From: Epiperipatus broadwayi
Lineage: Eukaryota > Onychophora > Udeonychophora > Euonychophora > Peripatidae
DNA length: 64,000 bases
Assembly: GCA_028023455.1 (NCBI GenBank)
Contig: JAQFVV010006273.1
Coordinates: 746,001 to 810,000 of the forward strand
Reading direction: 5' to 3'
Shown here: positions 25,600-35,965 of the stretch, in pieces
How positions within the stretch are numbered: position 1 is the first letter of the stretch
How the letters are laid out: the number at the start of each line of letters is the position of its first letter
Notes under the pieces: model-generated
Database searches by the model: none
What the model was told of the DNA's origin: nothing
The model's input: only the letters and a program-made list of their open reading frames with translations
Program-made: the position numbers and the translations under genes

Positions 25600-25830
25600 C
25601 ACATCTTATTATTAAATTAATAATAAAGAAACTAAGACATATATCATGTGATTTAATTAACTTGTATTTACAAATGTAATATAACAAGCATGCTAATAGC
25701 TCTAAATAAGCTTTTTCGATAAAAGCCACAAAAAAAATCTCTATCTAGAATTATCTCTATCCTCTAACCAGTTTAAACTAATGGCTCTCATCAGTGAGAT
25801 GCTAGGACATTTATTGAAAAAGTTTGTTTA
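25600..25830 (+). repeat. Copy of the CTTGTATTTACAAA / TCAGTGAG repeat family
   Basis: It contains ATATATCATGTGATTTAATT, CTTGTATTTACAAATG, GCTAATAGCTCTAAATAAGC, ATCTCTATCTAGAATTATC and CTCATCAGTGAGATGCTAGG, in the same order as the copies at 53690-53965 and, inverted, 32620-32885. Confidence 0.65.
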
Positions 25831-25884
25831 TATTTTTATAGCTTTAACCACTTTTAAAATAATATATAAATATAACTAAAAAGT

Positions 25885-26108
25885 AAAAAAAATATTTTTT
25901 AAAAATAATGTATTTATGTAAACAGCTGACAAAAAATAGAAAAATAACAAAGTAATCTGACTTAAAAACATGTGTCATTTAATAAAAACATTATTGTCTC
26001 AAATGCTTTCATTAAATGATATGTTTTTTAATCAGATTACTTTGTTATTTTTCTACTTTTTAGTTGAATGTTTACATATAAGCATTATTTTTAAAAAAAT
26101 CTTTTTTA
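25885..26108. repeat. 220-bp imperfect palindrome
   Basis: AAAATAACAAAGTAATCTGA in the left arm pairs with TCAGATTACTTTGTTATTTT in the right. Pairing continues outward through AAAAATAATG...TGTAAAC and GTTTACATATAAGCATTATTTTT. The spacer, ACATTATTGTCTCAAATGC, is about 20 bp. Confidence 0.8.
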
Positions 26109-26471
26109 AATGCTTTTATTGAAGTTGAAAAATCAGGTTCTTTGTCAACTTTTAGTGTTTTTCAAGTTAGAATGAAATTTTAAAATTGAGGTTTAATATA
26201 TTTAAGTTCAATAGAATTGCTTAAAAATTGATTTATAACTACATTATATCAGATTAATCCATTTGAAACACTTGTCTTTTCAGTATATCAACTAGTTTCA
26301 TAGAAATGAAACAGAAAGCAGGAAATATTAAAAATATTCAATAACTTCACATATTGCTATTCTTAGAATTTTGATCTGTTTTAAATAATGATCATGAGAG
26401 CAGTGTAAATACTTTTTCTTTCAATTTAATAACATTTTTAAACCATTTTAAAGTCATAACATATATATCAT

Positions 26472-26994
26472 ATTTAGTATGTGTAAATTTATTATAAATC
26501 AGTAAGCATTTATTTTATAACGTCTTGCGTGTGATTATAATTACAATAGAATGACAGCCTGTTAAGCTAAATTGCGCAGACGCTGTGAGAATGTTGTTAA
26601 TAAATGAATACCTTCGAACAACCACATGATATAGTATTTGTAAATACTATATCATGTGGTTGTTCGAAGGTATTCATTTATTAACAACATTCTCACAGCG
26701 TCTGCGCAATTTAGCTTAACAGGCTGTCATTCTATCGTAATTATAAATCAGTAACTAAGTTTTCTATTTAAAATTGTTTGATAGTTTTTATTTTAAAACA
26801 ATTGGGTTTTTTTAAAAAAGCTAAACTAGAAAACTCGCATTATTGAAAACAATGTTCACCAATTTTCTTCTTTAGCATTTTTTAAAAAAAAAAAACAACT
26901 GTTTTAAAATAAAAATAAAAATTTCAAACAATTTTAAATAGAAAACTTAGTAACTGATTTATTACACATATACAATTATGTACACATACCAAAT
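26472..26994. repeat. Older foldback interrupted by a younger palindrome
   Basis: The outer left arm starts at TAGTATGTGTAAATTTATT (26472 on) and continues after the inner block as CAGTAACTAAGTTTTCTATT and TAAAATTGTTTGATAG. The right arm ends AATAGAAAACTTAGTAACTG and GTACACATACCAAAT (to about 26994). The loop at about 26815-26885 has its own weak inverted repeat. The left arm is broken by the block at 26506-26740. The 14-bp TTATAAATCAGTAA occurs on both sides of that block (26492-26505 and 26741-26754), as a target duplication would. Confidence 0.72.
26530..26750. repeat. Near-perfect 216-bp palindrome with 2-bp centre
   Basis: Arms of about 107 bp meet at 26640/26641 (AGTATTT-GT-AAATACT). 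They match almost base for base, from TATAATTACAATAGAATGAC on the left to GTCATTCTATCGTAATTATA on the right, with about one substitution and one indel near the outer ends. Its base composition (GCGCAGACGCTGTGAGAATG) is richer in G+C than the surroundings. No frame. Probably a full-length-inverted MITE or a very recent inverted duplication. Confidence 0.88.
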
Positions 26995-27287
26995 ATAATA
27001 TACATATATATACATTAAAAGTACATATTTATTAACTTACTGCAGAAATATACAATGATTTATATATACTATATGTGTGATATTGATTTAAAGTAAAAGT
27101 ATATGCATTAAATGAAGTTAATTTACAATATATAAACATGTATTATTATGTATATATATTAAATATGATTTACATAAATATACATTCTAACTTATAGCAG
27201 AAATATATATATATATATATCTCAACTATAAGTGTCTGGACAATTTAAAGTACAATATAGTTTTAGATTTTCATTTATTATGCCAAT

Positions 27288-27610
27288 ATTAAAAATAATA
27301 GATTATTTTTTATACATTAAATGCTTTCATTGACTGTATACTAAAAATAAATAAAGTAATTGTTTCTTCAATCACAATTGGAGCTTTTAAATTTAATTTG
27401 AAATAAAAGCATGAGGGTTCCAACAATTAATTAAGTTAATCCCTATTCTTTATAACAAGAGATTGAATTAATTAATTACTGGACTCCTACTGCTTTTATT
27501 TCAAGTTAAATTCAAAAACTCCACTTGTGGTTGAAGAAACAATTTTATTCCTTTTTAGTGCACAGTCAATAAAAGCATTTAATATAAAAAAATTATCTCT
27601 ATTATTTTAC
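27288..27610. repeat. 320-bp imperfect palindrome, same family as 5841-6140
   Basis: The left arm contains TTAAATGCTTTCATTGACTG, TGTTTCTTCAATCACAATTG and ATTTAATTTGAAATAAAAGC. The right arm returns GCTTTTATTTCAAGTTAAAT, CCACTTGTGGTTGAAGAAAC and CAGTCAATAAAAGCATTTAA. The centre is near 27450. It shares the TTGTTTCTTCAA block and AATTAATTAA core with the 5.9-kb copy. Confidence 0.78.
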
Positions 27611-27679
27611 ATATTATTATAAATTACAACATCTTTCAGGTATGTTTATAGTTTTATTTAAATATAATACTAAAATTTC

Positions 27680-27845
27680 TAAAATTTTAATTCAGAAAGT
27701 CATTTATTAGTTTAATTTTTTTTTAATTCTCTTTTGTCACTGTATATAAATTAATGTATTTAATTGATTTAAAATTGAAATACACATGAGTAGAAACTCA
27801 TAAATAAAATTAACATTTTCTAATAACTTTCTGAATTGTAATTTA
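27680..27845. repeat. 165-bp imperfect palindrome
   Basis: TAATTCAGAAAGTCATTTATTA pairs, with changes, with TAATAACTTTCTGAATTGTA. The inner parts pair loosely. Confidence 0.5.
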
Positions 27846-29040
27846 TTTCATTTATCTAGCAAATAATAGAATCGAATGGATAATGTATAATGCAGTGAAT
27901 CTCATTAATAAAATACTTTGCAAATTTATAAAACCTATAAATGCATTTTCCATACTGGAATAACCATTACTTGTTGCAAAAAAAAAATTATGTGCCTCAA
28001 TATTTATTTCTTTAAAAAAAAACTATTATAAGAATCGTAAATAATAAATATATTTACTGCATGCAGTATTTTCTAAGATTTTCAATTTTAATAAATCTTT
28101 TCTAATTAATTTTCTATGAAATAGCTGATAAAAATAAGTAAATTTGACATAAAATTAATATTCATCTTTTCAAAAATTTATTCCAAAAGTATTATTTTTA
28201 AAATAGCTTTTAATCAATCATCTGTACATACATGTACTTTCAACATTTTTTTGTTTATTATTTCAGATTAATTATAAACTATGAATTTTTTACATTATTT
28301 TCTTTTTATTCACAAAATTTAATAAAATGGGCTGTCTGCAATGTTATATGATTTGTCCATTACTAAATAGTATGTCATATTGATATTCCATAATTTGCAC
28401 AGGTAGTATGATTTACTATGGAACAAATTTTATAAATGAATTTATGTAGTTTTAAGTGCTTGAAAATAATTCTTTTATTTTATTATTTTAGAAAATAGTT
28501 CATAATTTATTTCAAAATAATGCTTTACTGATAAAAATATAACTCACATTAAATTCATTTCATAATGTGTATAAACATTATTTTTACATTACCTTTATTA
28601 ATTTCTAACTTAAATAAAATTATTATAAGGATAAAATTAAAAAATCTGATTACTATAAAATTCTTTTTTTTTTTTTTATTGTCAGCAATGAAATTTTTAA
28701 ATAAATGCAGATAAAATCTAATAAAATTAAATTTTAAATATAATAAAATCAAATTGAAAATTAAGACTGTTAAATTCTTATTGATTAAAATATAAATATA
28801 TGATTTTTTTTTTTTTGGGGGGGGGGAGAATGGTTAAACCTGTTATTATGAATGCCACTATAAAGTTTATTTTGTCTAGAAATTTCTAAATTGTTTATAT
28901 TGGCGGATTTACTCAACACCACTTTCAAAAAAAAAACATTAAATAAGATAAATTTTATGAATGTCTTAGAGCCTTTAATAGAAAAGAAAAAGTAATAATA
29001 TAAAAATAACTGAATGATTTATTGCTTATTAATTCGTATG
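27846..29040. other. AT-rich DNA with a T12G9 run
   Basis: No coding signal. A T run followed by nine G lies at about 28805-28827, out of keeping with the composition. Confidence 0.4.
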
Positions 29041-29044
29041 AATA

Positions 29045-29265
29045 TTCACAATCAAAAGTGACAGAGTCCATTGTACTTGAGTTCCAGAGTTTAACATTCT
29101 ACTATTGAACCAAAACCAGATGGATAAATAATCAAATGGTTTATTGCTCAGGAATTCATAAAGAAGTTTGAGCATTGGGACAATAATGGGCTGCAATTTA
29201 CAGACTTTAAGTTCCAGAATCTGTGCAGTATTACTCTACCAAATCATATAGTGCATGTAAAATAT
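29045..29265 (-). repeat. Two weak tRNA-like copies (SINE fragments?)
   Basis: On the minus strand, TGGTTCAATAGTAGAATG (near 29110) and TTTGGTAGAGTAATACTGC (near 29240) look like A boxes, each followed by CTGGAACT(C/T)AAG at similar spacing. B boxes are poor. They appear to be two related copies about 135 bp apart. Confidence 0.35.
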
Positions 29266-29844
29266 AAATAGTCATCATAGGATCTGAATCTATTTGAAGA
29301 AATATTTCAAACCACAGTTGAATTTTTTCATAGATAGTGAAATATATATTTTTGTTTTAAAAAATGTTTTTTTTTATATACTTTTAAATTATATCTTGCC
29401 TCTAATAAAATGAAAGGCTATTTAAAAATTTGCTGCATGCCAAATAATTTTTATCATGTGTCAACTTGAGCATGCTTCATTATCTGATCACAAATGCTTA
29501 ACGTTTTTTATTAAATATTTTACACAAATTTATCCTTCACAGATTTATTTTTTTAAATATACATTTATACAATATATCATTATACACTTCTATTTACATT
29601 TTGATTATATATTATGATCATTTTCAAGATCTATTTCTTTCCAGTTACTTTCACCTCATTTCATTTTAGGAGGGGAAAAAAGAGATATTCATTTATTGTT
29701 TATTAAATATTTTTTATATCATTTAATAAGAACATCAGATTTGCTTTCTTTTTATGTTATAAAGATTACCATTGATAAATTTCTAAATTTCTGTTAATTT
29801 TCTAAAGATAATTGTAAATTGAGAGCCTATAGATGCCTGTACGT

Positions 29845-30000
29845 AGCTAATAGTGGAAACACTGCTAATAATGGTTTGTGTGTGCTTATAAATACACACA
29901 CATATGGTATATACTAATGGTATAAATGTGTAAAATTACAAAATAAATTGTTATACAATCCTTTGTGAGGAAAAAAACCTCTATATAATTTACCAAGGAT
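29845..30000 (+). repeat. Dispersed repeat, partner at 31200-31350
   Basis: ACTGCTAATAATGG, a GTGTGTG/AATACACACA segment and CTTTGTGAGGAAAAAA occur in the same order as at 31200-31350 (ACTGCTAATAATGGAG, GTGTATATATATATGAATAC, CTTAATGAGGAAAAACTG). Confidence 0.5.
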
Positions 30001-32095
30001 AAAAATTGTACCATATTGCCATCATTTATTATAATTATAATCAATGCATTAACATTATTTGACCAATCCAGATTCTTTTGAATTATTTGTTTTCCATGTG
30101 ATAATAATATTATTAGAACATTCTACTGATGAACACTATGAACTTCTTCATGAAAAAAGTATAGACAATAAACTTGTGAATATTCAATTAAATATTATTA
30201 AAAGAAATAGTTCTGGCATCTTCAAGTCTAACTCTTTGCAGTAACTTTCTGTTAATTCACATATTCCTTCATAAAATAACACAAGAAAAACTGCCTCACA
30301 TAAAATGTAACAAAAGCTGTTAAGTAGATCAAATTTTCCAATAACTCAAGAAATGATTTCATAAATTTAAGACATTTCAAATTTCTTTTCTAGATGTTAA
30401 ATTAAAAATCTACAACCAAAAAATTATTGCATAAAAAATTATCTTCTTATGAGATTCCAAACAAATTTCCTTTTCTAGATCCAAGAATAAAGTCATTGAA
30501 TTTGATCTTTGCAATTTTTATTAGAATCTTATTAACAGATTCAAAATAACCATGATTGTTGTGCTCATCTGTTTCATAAACAGAATTTAATAGTCACAAA
30601 CTTATGTAACTGTGGACAAACACAAAACATAAATTGTACATATATAATTATTGCCTGTCAACTCTATGGTTATATTGACAGAATTAAAAGACTTAATATA
30701 TCTAATAGTAAATATGTAATCTGCTTGAAATCATTATACATTAATAGTAAAATTCTTTACCAACCAATATAAATTAGCTATCTAGATTGAAAAAAATCCT
30801 AAACTTGGAAATTTATTATCTATTTAAGACTAGAATTTAAAATCATGAACGACCTATGAATAATTAAATAATGAAATTTCTATAGCTTTTGTAACTGATA
30901 GTAAAGACTGCCTTAGAAATGTTCACATATATTTTTAGCAAAATTGTTTTACTATCTCATTAACTGTCTGAAGATAAATGTTATTAACAATGCTATAAAA
31001 CCAGTAAAGTCATATTAAAGACTACACTGAAAAACAATTATCAGATTTGTAGGTTTCTCAATTCACCATTTGAATAGTGGGCAGAAAATAAAAGTAGCAA
31101 AATAAAAAACAAACTAACAAAGTTGCTTGCTTGTTAATTTGAAAAAAAATTTTTTTTATATAAATCAATGCTTACTATAGTAGCATGTATGTATGACAAC
31201 AGTTGATAAATCTAACTGCTAATAATGGAGTGTGTATATATATATGAATACACACAGGTATAATACATAAAATGATAATAAATGTATATGAATATAAGAT
31301 GAATTGCAATACTTAATGAGGAAAAACTGTCTCTACAATTTTCTTCTCTTTCATTAGCTACTGAGTCATAAATATTAGCTCAAGGCTAAAAAGGGATTAA
31401 ATTACATACAGAGAAGTCAGTCAGTTATTTTAAACATAGTTACTGCATTATGTTCTATCACTTTGACAAGATAGCAGATACTGCTTTTTAAAATATCAAA
31501 AATTTGACTCATTTATGACCTGAAGCTCCCCACTAGTAATCACTGCTCTCAAGTAATTAGATTCTGCCTCTCTACCTTATTTTTATTTTTTAATGACAAA
31601 TTTCACTATAAAATAAATGCAATAAATAAAATAATACAGTCATTTAAGAATTAGAATATTATATATTTAAATAATGAATATTTATTGATGAAATAGCAGG
31701 AAGGTGCAGTTTTAAAAATTAAAAACAAGTTAATGAGACAAGATAATAAATTCATTGTATAAGAAGAGAGGATCTATTTATTTTTTTCATTTGTTTTAAC
31801 TTAATAATGTTTGTAGTTTTAATAATAATAATATGTTACCTATTGCATTTTTATTCACAATTCATTTGAAGAAAAAAAAACCCTACTTATAAAACAAACC
31901 CAAGTTTTTTAATATATATTCATAAATAAAATAAATTTAAAATGTGAGGATCATTTAGTGTTCATGATGCTAGAATAAATTATTACCTCGATGATTAAAT
32001 ATAATTTGACAATAGTACTCTATTATCTACTGACAACACCTATCTTTGGAAATGAACTAACATAAATATAAACGTGCTTTTTCGAAAATAATTAT
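30001..32095. other. AT-rich DNA; second dispersed copy at 31200-31350
   Basis: Short open frames here (for example 30059-30244) show no family match. The only structure noted is the partner of the 29845-30000 repeat. Confidence 0.4.
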
Positions 32096-32420
32096 GATCG
32101 TCATAATTTATATAAAGTGTAATCTTTCTCTAGACAAAGTAACTAGTGGGAAATACAATTATTATTGTTATTAATTCTGTCAAATTAATATTAAAAATTT
32201 TATTTTTCTTTTCAGCCTATCCCAAAATTTTTGAGTAGTATGCAAGACCATGGTTGCTTTTTCACTTGATCGTCATAATTTATATAAAGTTTAAACCTTT
32301 TCTAAACAAATTAACTAGTTGGAAATATTATTTTTATTAATTCTGTCAAATTAATATTTTTTTTTTCTTTTCTGCCTATCCAAATTTTTTTTGAATAGTT
32401 GCTTTTTCACTTATTAGTTG
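32096..32420 (+). repeat. Tandem duplication, period about 175 bp
   Basis: GATCGTCATAATTTATATAA, TTAATTCTGTCAAATTAATA, CTTTTCNGCCTATCC and GTTGCTTTTTCACTT occur in the same order twice, from 32096 and from 32269, with moderate divergence. Confidence 0.75.
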
Positions 32421-32619
32421 CAAGAATGTTTTTTTTAATATTGGAGCAACTGTCATTAATGTTATTCTATATTGCTGCCTCCTAATATAGATATTATTAA
32501 CACGACTTTTTAAAAAAAGAAGATAAAAGCAATGATCCCCTTTAAAGAATTGTTAGAAAAAGTTAAAATGCAAATATAATTTCTGTTTAAAATGAAAAGT
32601 GTCAATAGATAAAAGTATT

Positions 32620-32885
32620 ATATTCTACATCTAGTGTCTGAATGTTCTAGCTCCCTCACTGAGGTAAACCAAAAGCTTGTATCCAATTGATCTGGGGATA
32701 GGAATATTCTAGATAGAGATTTTAAATATCTTTCTCTTACTGCACTTATCAATAAGGGCTTGTTTGAGCTATTGGTATGCTCCCTATATTACATATTTGT
32801 AAATACAAGCTTATAAAAGCAATCCCATGTGATATATAACTAGCTTTATTGATTATTAAAATATTATATCCAGCAAATTTACCAA
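32620..32885 (-). repeat. Copy of the CTTGTATTTACAAA / TCAGTGAG repeat family
   Basis: The reverse strand matches 53690-53965 nearly throughout: ATTGCTTTTATAAGCTTGTA, GAGCATACCAATAGCTCAAA, GATAAGTGCAGTAAGAGAAA, ATCCCCAGATCAATTG and CCTCAGTGAGG. This is the best-preserved pair of the family in the window. No tRNA boxes or TIRs were identified, so its class is open. Confidence 0.78.
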
Positions 32886-33269
32886 AGCCATACAATAGAA
32901 TACCATTAATCTGAATACCAACTATTCAAAAATTATTATTATTCAAACAAAATCTGAAAGATTGAATTTAAGCTTTTTCAATAAACACATTAGTTTGTAT
33001 ATATATTTTCAAACAAAATTAAAAAAAAAATTTTTTTTTTCACAAAATATTTATAAATAAATAAACTTAATTGCAGTGGGTTGTCTGTTGTTGTTTTTTA
33101 CCAATCTTAGCAGAGTTTGGGAATGAGTAAAAGAACTATTTGTGAAACTTGAAAATGTAAAAATCTAAAAAAGTCATGAAACCAGGGACTTTGGATTAGT
33201 AGTGTTTTACCTATGTTCATTAGGAGTGAGCCAATAAGAATTGAAATATATGAATCTACTAAAACTATA

Positions 33270-34015
33270 TTATAAATATAAAGGATTTCCATGGTCCACA
33301 CTATCTCATATCACTGATATACATAACCACAGACATGTAGAAGAGATAAATAATCACCAATATACATATTTTGTTCTGAACCAGCACTCATCAATAGGTC
33401 CAGATTATCATCTCGCACACACACACATATATATATATATAATCAGCACCCAGTTTATATTGAGATGGCAAATACAGTATTCATACTTTAATAGAGAGGC
33501 TTCAATCTATTGCAACATCCAATGCTTCACCCATCCATACCATTGAAAATCTGATGATGGAAAGCCCAAATCCCACGCTGATGCCAATACTATTGTCATG
33601 CCCATGTTGATTTCAATTCACTCTGCCATGGCAATAATATTGGCATTAGCATGACATTTGGGCTTTCCATCATTAGATTTTCAATGGTATGGATGGCTAA
33701 AAAGTTGGAGGTTACAATAGATTGAAGCCTGTCCATTAAAGTATGAAGATTTGCTATCTTAATATAAACTATGTGCTGATTATATATATAAGTGTGGGAG
33801 ATGATAATCTGGGCCAACTGATGAGTGCTGGTTCTGCATGAAATATGTATATTGATGACTATTTATCTTTTCTACATGTGTGTGGTCATGTGTGTCAGTG
33901 ACATGAAATAGTGTGGACAGTTGAAGGGTGCTTGAAAGTCTGAGTTCAAATTGCCTTTATTTACAATTAAGCTCCAGGTATATAAAGAATGCCTGTCTTT
34001 TAAATATTTAAAACT
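33270..34015. repeat. 0.7-kb foldback, same family as 22855-23830
   Basis: The left arm (about 33290-33605) and right arm (about 33615-33990) are inverted copies. CCATACCATTGAAAATCTGA pairs with TCAGATTTTCAATGGTATGG with one change, and GGAAAGCCCAAATCCCACGC pairs with GCATGACATTTGGGCTTTCC. The centre is near 33612. The arms are homologous to those at 22.9-23.8 kb, down to GAAGGGTGCTTGAAAGTCTG and the terminal CCAGGTAT motif, but the long middle hairpin of that copy is missing. Confidence 0.8.
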
Positions 34016-34139
34016 TTTATAATACAGATTATATTTTTAAAAAGTTTTTATAGTAGATAATATATTATTACCAATAGAATGCAGAATAGAGAAATATCAA
34101 AATAGCTCTGGAAACAATTGAAAAATATGCCAGAAATTG

Positions 34140-34590
34140 TGTTTTTATTATTATAAACAACAACAACAATAACAACAATATTTTTAATTCAAACTTCCAA
34201 TTAAAATCAAGTTACCTAACGATAATTAAAAAAACAACAACAATGATCTGATGAACAGGGTCTGTCACCAATAATACCAGCACTGAGTTTCAAAGTCCAA
34301 AGGTCAGTCAAGCATATATTATTTTTAATGTTATGGTAGTAAACTCTGACCTTTATTTAGTAATAAAAATTCGATTTCAAGTTCCCAGCAATTAATTCAC
34401 CTTCTCATAACAAAGTTACCAAGCTCTGGCTGTTTATACCTATAAAGAAGTCAAAACTTTAGGCTAACAAGAAAAAAAAACTAACTTTATATACCTTATT
34501 CAATTATCAGTTGATAACTTCCAATTTTGTGTTAAATTTTTGATTCAAATCTTCAACTAACATCAAGTTACTAGATAATTTCAAAAAACA
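34140..34590 (+). repeat. Diverged repeat units, continued at 35640-35965
   Basis: Blocks like AATCAAGTTACCTAACGATA, CAAGCTCTGGCTGTTTA and AAACTTTAGGCTAACAAG recur as ACATCAAGTTACTAGATAA and later, past the 34.6-35.6-kb island, as AAATCAAATTATTAAATGAT, CAAACTCCAATATTTTAC and AAACCTAAACCTGACAAG. I read this as an old tandem repeat (period about 350 bp) split by the island. Confidence 0.5.
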
Positions 34591-34599
34591 TGTCATTTC

Positions 34600-35254
34600 C
34601 AACAGCAATGCTGAATTTATGTCTGGATCCTCTTACTGTGAATTTCACACTTAAATCACATCAAAAGCCTCACTCAGCCTCTACCTCTAACACAGCCTGA
34701 CCCACAGACTGACCAACCCATGACAAACTCCAACTAACAACAGAAACCAGTTCTAACATAGATGTACCAGCAGCCCTCTCTGGAAATCAAAACCCTCTAC
34801 TCATGGGTCTCATGCTTAAACCTTATCAAAAGTCTTAGCCTCTATTTTTAACACACAGATAAACCCAGAGTCCAACTACCCACCATAATCTCCAACTTAA
34901 GAGTTGCAACAGATTCTGACATAGCTGTCACCCCCCCAGAAATACTTATCTACTCAAATGCACCAGCAAGCAGCCATGGTGGGTTGTACCAATTATAAAA
35001 ACAATCCTGCCATGTCTTCCATCCACACCAACACCCTTCCCAACCCACATTGCTTATGAAACCAAGAGGAAAACCTGGTCACACAAAGAAAATCCAGCAT
35101 CATAAAAAATCAAAAATAACACATTGATCTCATATCAGTGTGGTCCTCACAGACAATTGGCACATTATCATGGAAATTCTAGTCCCTTGCCAATGTTAAC
35201 CAGGCTACTCAACCACATAAAACTAAACCTGATTTGCATCTGTAGATATAGCAG
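34600..35254 (+). other. Higher-GC island, possibly LINE coding remnant
   Basis: Visibly richer in C than its surroundings and without long A/T runs (CTCACTCAGCCTCTACCTC). All frames have stops. No domain is recognised. It joins directly to a tandem repeat ending in CAT/GTA microsatellites, as a LINE 3' end would, and interrupts the repeat on either side, so a truncated retroposed copy is likely. Confidence 0.35.
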
Positions 35255-35635
35255 ATCAGAGCGTGTAAAATTTATGTCATCTTATGTAAATCAATAAAAT
35301 AACTTTTATATATGTAAACCTACAACTACAGATTGCTCAAATAACCATGGCAATCCAAGCTCTGTAAAATCCTTGTAACAAATCCACAGCATATAAAAAT
35401 TCTTGTAATATTATGTAAATAAATAAATCAACTTGTAAATACATAAACCTACAACTACCGATTAGCCATGTAACCATAGCAATCCATACCGTGTAAAACC
35501 CTTGTAACTAATCCACAGCATGAAAAAATTATTGTAATGTCATGTAAATCAATAAATCAATGTTATCTTTGAATCATCATCATCATCACCACCACAACAA
35601 GAAGAAGTAGTAGTAGTAGTAGTTCAGCAGCAAAT
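35255..35635 (+). repeat. 128-bp tandem repeat (about 2.7 units) closing in trinucleotide repeats
   Basis: TGTAAAATCCTTGTAAC at 35363 recurs as TGTAAAACCCTTGTAAC at 35492. ACAACTACAGATTG and CCATGGCAATCCA recur at the same offset. The block ends AATCAATAAATCAATG and then ATC, CAC, GAA and GTA repeats to 35630. Confidence 0.8.
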
Positions 35636-35965
35636 GGTTCACCTATTCAAAGTCAAGATAACAAGCTCCAGAGTTTTGCATTTAGAAAGTACTAAAACCT
35701 AAAGCTGAAAAAGTAAAAAAACTTTCCTGTACATACTTTGTTTAATTCAGAATTAATTCACACCTTTTTTCAATGTTCTGTGACAATTTTCATTCAAAAT
35801 TTTAACAAAAATCAAATTATTAAATGATAATTTTAAAAACAGAAAAGCAACAGAGATATCACATGACCAGATGTTTCCAGAGTAGTCCTGCAGCAAGTAG
35901 TTCAGTTGTTCAGTCAAGTTAACAAACTCCAATATTTTACTTTAAAAGTACTAAAAACCTAAACC

